Below are positions 58,739 to 64,000 of a DNA stretch of 64,000 nucleotides, piece by piece. Made by a program: the position numbers and the translations under genes. Origin of the DNA: Rhizophagus clarus (lineage: Eukaryota; Glomeromycota; Glomeromycetes; Glomerales; Glomeraceae); the NCBI GenBank assembly GCA_015698045.1, contig BLAL01000059.1, positions 1,275,322 through 1,339,321 on the forward strand, given 5' to 3'. Numbering within the stretch: the stretch's first letter is position 1; every line of letters begins with the position of its first letter. Below the pieces are notes generated by a model. That model saw nothing but the letters and a program-made list of their open reading frames with translations. It did not search any database and was not told the DNA's origin.

Positions 58739-58978
58739 TTGTCTCCAAAGTATTATGTCATTCCATCCTTTTGTTTATTATAACGAATAAAGTAAGGTTG
58801 TAGGCGTAGTAATTTATTTTAAGACTAATGATTCATATGATTAAATCGCAAAACGAATAATGTCTCCAAAGTATTATGTCATTCCATCCTTTTGTTTATT
58901 ATAACGAATATAGTAAGGTTGTAGGCGTAGTAATTTATTAGACTTTAATGATTCATATGATTAAATCGCAAAAGAATA
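58739..58978. repeat. 120-bp tandem duplication
   Basis: TGTCTCCAAAGTATTATGTC starts at about 58739 and again at 58859, each followed by ~100 nearly identical bases ending TTAAATCGCAAAA. Only a few differences, so the duplication is recent. Confidence 0.9.
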
Positions 58979-59046
58979 GGACAAATTAATGAATACAACG
59001 AAGAAATGATATAGACCAGTAATAAATTCGATCAAATTCTTATAAA

Positions 59047-59173
59047 AGGATAACAAATTTTATCAACCTAACAATTGTTTTTTACGAGATTTTTTATCTT
59101 TTCTATTCTAAAAGGATAACAAATTTTATCAACCTAACAATTGTTTTTTTACGAGTTTTTTATCTTTTCTACA
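59047..59173. repeat. 62-bp tandem duplication in leader of the SANT-like gene
   Basis: AAAGGATAACAAATTTTATC occurs at about 59047 and 59109, each followed by AACCTAACAATTG and a T-rich end TTTTTTATCTTTTCTA. The second copy ends immediately before the ATG at 59174. Confidence 0.9.
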
Positions 59174-59874
59174 ATGTGGTCCAAAGATCAGTTAAATTAC
59201 TTAATTGAAAAAAGAAAAAGTGAAAATGAAAATTATCATCAATTAAATAATAACATGAGATACAATTACTGGAAAACTCTTGCGAGTGAAATAAATATTA
59301 AATTTGGAACAGATTATTCAGGAAAAAAGTGTAAAGAAAATTCTACGGATTAGTGCGTGCTTATAAGGTATATAAATAAAATATTTCGTATCACTAATAT
59401 AAATACTAAACATGACATGATTTTATCAGAAAATGAAAAAATATGTAGATGGCGATCCCAAGGGTAAGAAAACGATGTTAGGAGAAATGTTTTTCGAAGA
59501 ATTTAAAGAACATTTCTGGGAAAAACCAAGTAAATATCACAAATATAAATATTAAATATTTTTATATTTAAATTTTATTAATTAATTGTTCTTTATTATT
59601 AGGAACGAATTATGATATAATTCACGATATTAACGAAAGGTCGAGAGCGACGTCCCAGGCGACAACTCCCTTAAATTATTCTCCTCCCTCATCGCCGCCA
59701 CCACCACCTCCTCCTTATTCACCACCTAATATTATCAATCTAACTTCGCCACCACCACCACCACCTCCTTCTTCACCACCACCTCCTTCTTCACCACCAC
59801 CTCCTTCTTCACTACCACCTCCTTCTTCACTACCACCTCCTTCTTCACCACCCAACATTATCAACATAGATTGA
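59174..59874 (+). pseudogene. Myb/SANT-like DNA-binding gene with Pro-rich tail, one frameshift
   Basis: Exons 59174-59367, 59430-59529 and 59603-59874. The first encodes MWSKDQLNYLIEKRKSEN, YNYWKTLASEINIKFG and TDYSGKKCKE: a Myb/SANT-trihelix domain of the type in the gene at 48703. One A is missing in the run after KCKE (about 59338). Restoring frame would read through into FYGLVRAYK and the splice; as it stands the frame stops at 59351. Exon 2 encodes a GDPKGKKTMLGEMFFEEF block, exon 3 a tail of repeated PPPSSPPP units. Either a recent pseudogene or a sequence error. Position 1 kb after a CACTA transposase suggests element origin, but the element end is not defined. Confidence 0.6.
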
Positions 59875-59966
59875 TAACAACAATGTGTGTATATAAATTC
59901 AATTATTCAAAATTTTAATTGATAACAACAATGTGTGTATATAAATTCAATTATTCAAAATTTTAT
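59871..59966. repeat. 48-bp tandem duplication
   Basis: TTGATAACAACAATGTGTGT starts at 59871 and again about 59919, each followed by ATATAAATTCAATTATTCAA. It lies exactly between the SANT-like gene stop and the ribosomal-protein fragment. Confidence 0.9.
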
Positions 59967-59988
59967 TACAAATTTTTTTTTTTCAAAT

Positions 59989-60132
59989 GTAGATGAATTT
60001 CCTCTTTGTATCCATTTGCTTTCTGATGAACATCAACAGCTTTCTAGCGAGGCATTAGAAGCTGGACGTATTTGTGCTAACAAATATATTTTAAAATTGG
60101 CCAGGGCAAATATTTTTGAGCTAGTATTATAA
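59989..60132 (+). pseudogene. Ribosomal protein uL16 (RPL10) exon fragment
   Basis: Residues [20 protein letters not shown] followed by [20 protein letters not shown] match the central part of eukaryotic uL16 (RPL10), where the family has [27 protein letters not shown]. Upstream is TTTTCAAATGTAG, a good 3' splice site, so this is one genomic exon rather than a processed cDNA. Downstream the similarity fades (ANIFELVL) and a TAA ends the frame. No other uL16 exons lie nearby. It is a captured or duplicated gene piece, not a working gene. Confidence 0.75.
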
Positions 60133-60560
60133 TTAATCAATTATAAAAAATATATATATAATATGAATATAAATAAACTATTTATTGCTTTATTATATAA
60201 GTAAGTTTTTAAATGGTTTGATATTTTCATTTGATATGATATTTTATAATTCATATAAATAAACTTTTCGATGGCTTTTTGAATGGAAAAAGAAATTTAC
60301 AGAAATCGATAATGTTCTTCAAAAGAAATTTTTTATAAATCATTTAAATTACAGTTTGAAATTCAACATTACAGTCAACTTGATATATTTATTCCAGTTT
60401 GGAACCGTCATGTACTGTACTAGTCATGTTATACTAATATCAATTTAGTTTTCAAACACATTGTTGATCACCAATTAAGTTATTTTCCTTAAGATTATCA
60501 TGAAATATCCCGAATTTTTGTCGCGTTTTATCTTAAAAATATAAAATAACTTCTTTTCTC
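60133..60560. other. AT-rich spacer
   Basis: No gene seen. Serves as upstream region of the spliced transcript starting near 60600. Confidence 0.4.
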
Positions 60561-60743
60561 TCTTTTAACAAATATTTTTCTTCAAATATTATTTCTATTT
60601 TTTCCATAACTCTCTTACTCTTTTTCCGCTCTCTATTGCTTTCATATCCTTCTTGTATATCTTTGTTAAAGGTAAGCACGCGCTCCCTGAGTTTACGCTG
60701 GTCACTGCACGTATTATAAAGATTACGGTCTAACTAAAGATAA

Positions 60744-60820
60744 ACTGTCTTAAATATTCCAATAATCTAATATACACGATATACCAGTATTGCTTCATAG
60801 TTTTAATGATACTGCTTACA
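60744..60820 (+). ncRNA. Candidate H/ACA snoRNA 1, 3' half (intron 1)
   Basis: H box AGATAA at 60738-60743. The 3' hairpin has a perfect stem CAGTAT (60785-60790) with ATACTG (60809-60814). ACA at 60818-60820 is three bases after the stem, where the ACA box is expected relative to a 3' end. The 5' hairpin would lie at about 60675-60737. No target rRNA pairing was tested. Confidence 0.35.
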
Positions 60821-60948
60821 AGATAGTTAGGAGTCTGTGGGGTTCAAGGAATAGTTGGCTTGGGGTCACATGGAATGCGAACCAGATGTCACCTCCTAAC
60901 TTTTACGTCCTTTATTTATTTATATATTTTTTACAGACTTCAATAATC

Positions 60949-61432
60949 ATGGCTTGTAGACGTTCCTTTACTTCTCGCCGTAAATCTACCCTCCGTTTCA
61001 GACAAAAGTTAAAGAAGCCAACGTTTATTTGGATATTGCTAAAGGTGAGTGTGGTTCATATTTGGTCATAGCTGCTTGAGTTGATTTCTAAAGGGTGACT
61101 GCGGACGCGTTGTAAAGATAAATGTCTTACGCTCAGGATGGTTATTATCATCCAGTCCTGAAAGGATCCTGCGAAACACTTGTACGCGGTTGTTGAATAT
61201 TGTGACGTTTATACTTGCTCATCTAGTACTCCTGGATGACCCTTTTATTTTCCTTTCTTTGTTATTATAGGTCGTGTTAAACGTATCACTCAACTGTCTT
61301 CGTCCCAATAAAAGAGAATGTCGTGAACTGGTTAATCTAAAGCGAGCCTTTCTTTCTTTAAAACGTTCCATTTCTTATGATCCTCGTCATCAACCTCCGC
61401 AAACTTCTTTCAAATTTTGCCAGATTTTATAA
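60949..61432 (+). CDS. Small Arg-rich reading frame in exons 2-3 of the host transcript
   Basis: Exons 60949-61044 and 61271-61432, joined in phase 0, give 85 residues starting MACRRSFTSRRKSTLRF and continuing with LRPNKRECRELVNLKRAF. It is strongly basic, without a recognised domain. In a snoRNA host transcript such a frame may be incidental. Frame preservation across the intron is the only argument for a protein. Confidence 0.3.
61050..61181 (+). ncRNA. Candidate H/ACA snoRNA 2 (intron 2)
   Basis: H box AGATAA at 61116-61121, same sequence and context as in intron 1 (TAAAGATAAAYTGTCTTA-like). The 3' hairpin pairs CGC-CAGGAT (about 61129-61139) with ATCCTGCG (about 61166-61173). ACA lies at 61176-61178, three bases past the stem. 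The 5' half contains GGTCA..TGAC pairing. The intron is 226 bp (61045-61270). Confidence 0.4.
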
Positions 61433-61459
61433 TTTTAATTTCTTTGTGTTGATATCATT

Positions 61460-61610
61460 AGGGCTCTATAAGGCAAGTGCGCTATTCAATGCTTCGCGCT
61501 GAATGGTTTTAATGTAAGGGGTAGGCCGTCACACCTCGACAGATTGTAAGCAATATACGTATCGCGCGTTAGCAGTCGGGCGATCCCAGCCGCTTTTATG
61601 TTATTTCACT
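61460..61610 (+). ncRNA. Structured G+C-rich segment, possible further snoRNA
   Basis: Much richer in G+C than its surroundings. GCGC-ATTCA and TGAAT flank a CTTCGCGC loop (about 61481-61507), and GCGCGTTAGC followed by CGATCCCAGCCGC suggests a second hairpin. It lies before a clear 3' splice site (about 61690). RNA class not identified. Confidence 0.3.
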
Positions 61611-61854
61611 GTTTCATATTTGAAATACTCGGTATTTCCATTCTTCTGCTAACGCTTGCCAACCCTATTCTTTCCCTTTCTTCTTTTTAGGTTTTCTCTA
61701 CTATCTTCTTCTACTGTCCTTCTACTGTCCTTCTTTTCGTAACGTTTTCATATCTCACGTTGTTTTACTCTAAAATAGGGTAAGTAATTAATATCATTTA
61801 TATCTTATTCCCTTCCTTCACCTTTCCTGAACATACGTGCCTTCACTGGCAGGT

Positions 61855-61990
61855 CCATCTATATACCTTGTGTTATAGGTATATGCGCAAATAAAATACA
61901 TATTCTTCTGTAGTGAGTTATTCACGATAGGCTAGCCTCCTAAGATATGTATGGGACTGAGTATCGTTACTTGTCTATACACTATCTTAT
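61855..61990 (+). ncRNA. Candidate H/ACA snoRNA 3 (last intron)
   Basis: The first hairpin has a perfect stem ATATACC (61861-61867) with GGTATAT (61878-61884). H-box-like AAATAA follows at 61889-61894. The second hairpin has an 8-bp stem ATACATAT (61896-61903) with ATATGTAT (61945-61952). A candidate ACA lies about 30 bases further, longer than usual, so the 3' boundary is uncertain. Confidence 0.35.
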
Positions 61991-62302
61991 TATTTCATCA
62001 TCAGTCAATACTTTGTCACCTTTTATCCTTCGTCAGCAAATTCTTCGTCAGCAAATACTCTATTCGCCAACACTAACTATTAATTACTTACTTTAGTTAT
62101 TCCTATAACTAATATATATATATATATACCTCACTTTTAGCACTTTTAGGTTTCCATCGGCATTGTTTTAACTTTCAAAAGTACCTAATACGGCAAATTT
62201 TCAATTTTTTTATTTCACTCGTTTCGCTAATAAATTTTATCGTATAGTATAAACTGAAAAATTTGAATTTTATTAAAAGATATATTTATAATCTGTAAAA
62301 TA

Positions 62303-62898
62303 AAAAATAGCAATACAAATTGATAAAAATTTGCATTTTTGCATTTTACATATAATTTTGAAAAAGGTGTATGTACATGTATCTGCTTCGCAAAGTCATC
62401 TATAAGCTCATTGTCGTTGCCATCATCTCTGTCAGAAAGGATAATGTCGTACTTATAAAAAAAAATTAAAATAATAATATTTTAAGTGATAATTTAAATT
62501 TGATTAATAAAATTTTACCCATCGTCGATATCATCATCGCCTTTACGACCACGACCTCCACGACCTCTATGACTACCACGACCACTACGATCACCACGAT
62601 CACTATGACTTGCTGCTAAAAAAAAAGATTAGTATTAATATTTTAAGAAATTCATTTTTAAGTCGTACAAGATCAAGAAAATAAATTTTTGCGCATGATA
62701 CGGTTACGGACCAGAATAGTTCTGCTTCTTTATTGCAGATTGTACGCTAAAAGGTGAAAGTAAGATTCGTGATATTAACGATGATAATATTATCGTAGCA
62801 AAAAATGATAAATAAAATATATAGATAACCGGTACACCCTTTTCAGAATTATATGTAAAATGCATAAAATGCAAAATTTTTATTAATTTTATTGCTAT
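62303..62898. repeat. Inverted repeat arms (~70 bp) around an RGG-type gene fragment
   Basis: The left arm (about 62303-62375) reads TAGCAATACAAATTGATAAA, then TTTGCATTTTACATATAATT, then GAAAAAGGTGTA. The right arm (about 62822-62898) is its reverse complement with few changes, ending GAAAAGGGTGTACC internally. The ~450-bp spacer contains coding-like exons. This could be a small transposon that has captured gene pieces; no target duplication was identified. Confidence 0.55.
62380..62620 (-). pseudogene. RGG-rich gene fragment, two exons
   Basis: On the minus strand, TTTTTTTTTAG precedes an exon reading SHSDRGDRSGRGSHRGRG followed by GRGRKGDDDIDD up to GGTAAAATT (about 62518). After a 62-bp intron an acidic exon reads YDIILSDRDDGNDNELIDD. 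The composition is that of RNA-binding RGG tails. Possible further upstream exon at about 62700-62760. No start or definite stop, so it is a fragment. Confidence 0.35.
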
Positions 62899-62989
62899 AT
62901 TTTATATTCTTTCATTCGTTATTATACTGTACTATATGATAAAATATATTGTTTAAATTTGTGTAACTGTTCAAATGTTGACCAATTAT

Positions 62990-63780
62990 AATCAACTTAT
63001 TATTTAATGATCACATGATTTAATTATTTGTTTAATTTTATCTTTTATTTTTTTTTCTTTTTTTCTCTTTTAATTTTTTCGCTTACTGTAAGTCTGTAAC
63101 CGCTTTTTCTTTTTTTTACAATATTTATCAAATTAACATGTTAAAAACAACACAGGGTTTATTTTTTTTTAATTAATTGTTACACTTCTCTTTAACGAGC
63201 AGTTTTTTTTACATTTTTTTCTTTATTATAATTCAGGAAAAGGAACACATAAGGTATTATTTTTTATTAACGCCTACACTTCTCTTTTCAGTAATGATTA
63301 TAATATTTTCGATTAACGTCCTCTTAAGCAATATACGTTTCTTTCTTCCTTTTACTAATACTTCTCTTATATAACATATTCTGGAATTTTCTTCATTTAC
63401 TTTTCTTAAATTTTACTTAACCGTTTCCAACTTATCTAATATTTTTCTTCATTGCTATTGTATATATATAGTTGATCTTTCATGGCTTTTGCTGTGATCT
63501 GGAACTACCTGAGATTTTTGACTACCTAGGGATGAAGTTGTAGGGTAACTTTACATTATTTTTCTATTTTCTTTCTTCTACTGTTTCTTTCTTCTATAAT
63601 TTCTACTAATTATTTTCTTCTACTAATTTTTATTTATTTTATTTCTTTCCTACTAACATTTTTTACTACTAACTATTTCTTTTTCTTCTACTAATATTCT
63701 TTTTTTATTATTGTTCCTTTTCTAACAACCTGTTACTAATAATGTTACTTTCGTTTAATGATCAAATTTGAATATAATGA
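62990..63780. repeat. Pyrimidine-rich repeat (third member of TACTAACA family)
   Basis: Begins GACCAATTATAATCAACTTA and GATCACATGATTTAATTATT, like the left part of 50127. It continues in T/C-rich DNA with TTCTACTAAT runs. The sequence CAAGTGAA near the end of this block also follows the block at 51040. It is a dispersed non-coding repeat. Confidence 0.5.
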
Positions 63781-64000
63781 AAATAAGTAAGCGAACAAGT
63801 GAAATCTAATTTCGTTAGTATGCCACTTACAGATAATTGATTTATATAATATAGATTTATTCGCAATTTATTGAATTTAGATTTGATTTACATAAATGTA
63901 GTATTGATTTTACATAGATTGTAATTCATATTTTTGTTTTAATTAAAAATAAATTTTGAGTTAAAATTATAAATTATCTGAAAAAATATATATAAAATTA

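Larger units (their letters stand above)
60600..62000 (+). ncRNA. Candidate snoRNA host gene with intronic H/ACA snoRNAs
   Basis: A pyrimidine-rich (5'TOP-like) leader TTTCCGCTCTCTATTGCTTTC precedes an exon ending AAAG/GTAAGC (60671). Further exons are 60937-61044 and 61271 to beyond 61432, one beginning near 61691 after TTCTTTTTAG, and one ending GG/GTAAGT at 61779. The introns, not the exons, hold G+C-rich hairpins with H and ACA boxes, the pattern of snoRNA host genes. A small reading frame is present in exons 2-3. The 3' end is not defined. Box positions are seen; function is inferred. Confidence 0.45.

Noticed and set aside
59005-59025. GACCAGTA as a possible right end for the CACTG end at 52891
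   Set aside because: Only the last eight bases resemble the terminus; subterminal TATCGGG motifs and a matching 3-bp duplication are missing.
1-64000. tRNA and rRNA genes
   Set aside because: No TGGTTCGAATC-type T-loop with matching acceptor stem and no rRNA core sequence was seen on either strand by eye.

Overview
The window looks like nuclear DNA of an arbuscular mycorrhizal fungus (Glomeromycotina, Rhizophagus-like). This is an inference. The DNA is very AT-rich, and its genes are split by short GT..AG introns. Homopolymer and TA repeats are abundant, and several families of DNA transposons and LINE-derived retroposons are packed together. The host genes are of typical fungal type. I see no rRNA, tRNA or CRISPR array.

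Layout. 1-8.5 kb: two blocks of a ~65-bp minisatellite, each joined to a transposon end that reads CACAGGTCGAA inward. Between them lies a Mutator-like (MULE-type) element with a perfect 9-bp target duplication. 8.5-11.4 kb: two decayed transposon-type genes on the minus strand, one of them a pogo/Tigger-like DDE_1 transposase. Both are interrupted by copies of one ~184-bp TA-flanked MITE. 11.8-14.1 kb: a second copy of the MULE-type element with one extra internal repeat unit. 15.1-18.9 kb: a short LINE-like retroposon, then a complete but broken hAT element (8-bp duplication) that carries its own nested retroposon. 19.6-26.6 kb: a complete 7.0-kb CACTA element (3-bp TAA duplication) with two divergent genes, both broken. 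26.9-28 kb: a palindromic MITE, a LINE 5' fragment and a 164-bp miniature relative of the MULE-type elements.

29-45 kb is the island of ordinary genes. It holds an AA11-like lytic polysaccharide monooxygenase with a chitin-binding tail, an LCAT-like lipid acyltransferase/lipase, a PHO80-type cyclin with a very long disordered tail, a bacterial-looking GHKL ATPase fused to a STAS-like domain, and a membrane-anchored protein with a repetitive beta-type domain.

47-60 kb is again mobile DNA. A 4.6-kb CACTA-type element (TTG duplication) carries only a Myb/trihelix-type accessory gene and no transposase. LINE and transposase fragments follow. Next comes a second transposase/accessory gene pair homologous to the one at 20-26 kb; here the 1023-residue transposase is intact. 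In both pairs the divergent genes share an intergenic region filled with short repeats, but the repeat sequence differs completely between the two. A Myb/SANT-like gene and a fragment of ribosomal protein uL16 follow.

60.6-62 kb looks like a spliced host gene for several intronic H/ACA snoRNAs. The last 2 kb hold a small RGG-type gene fragment between inverted repeats and pyrimidine-rich repeat DNA.
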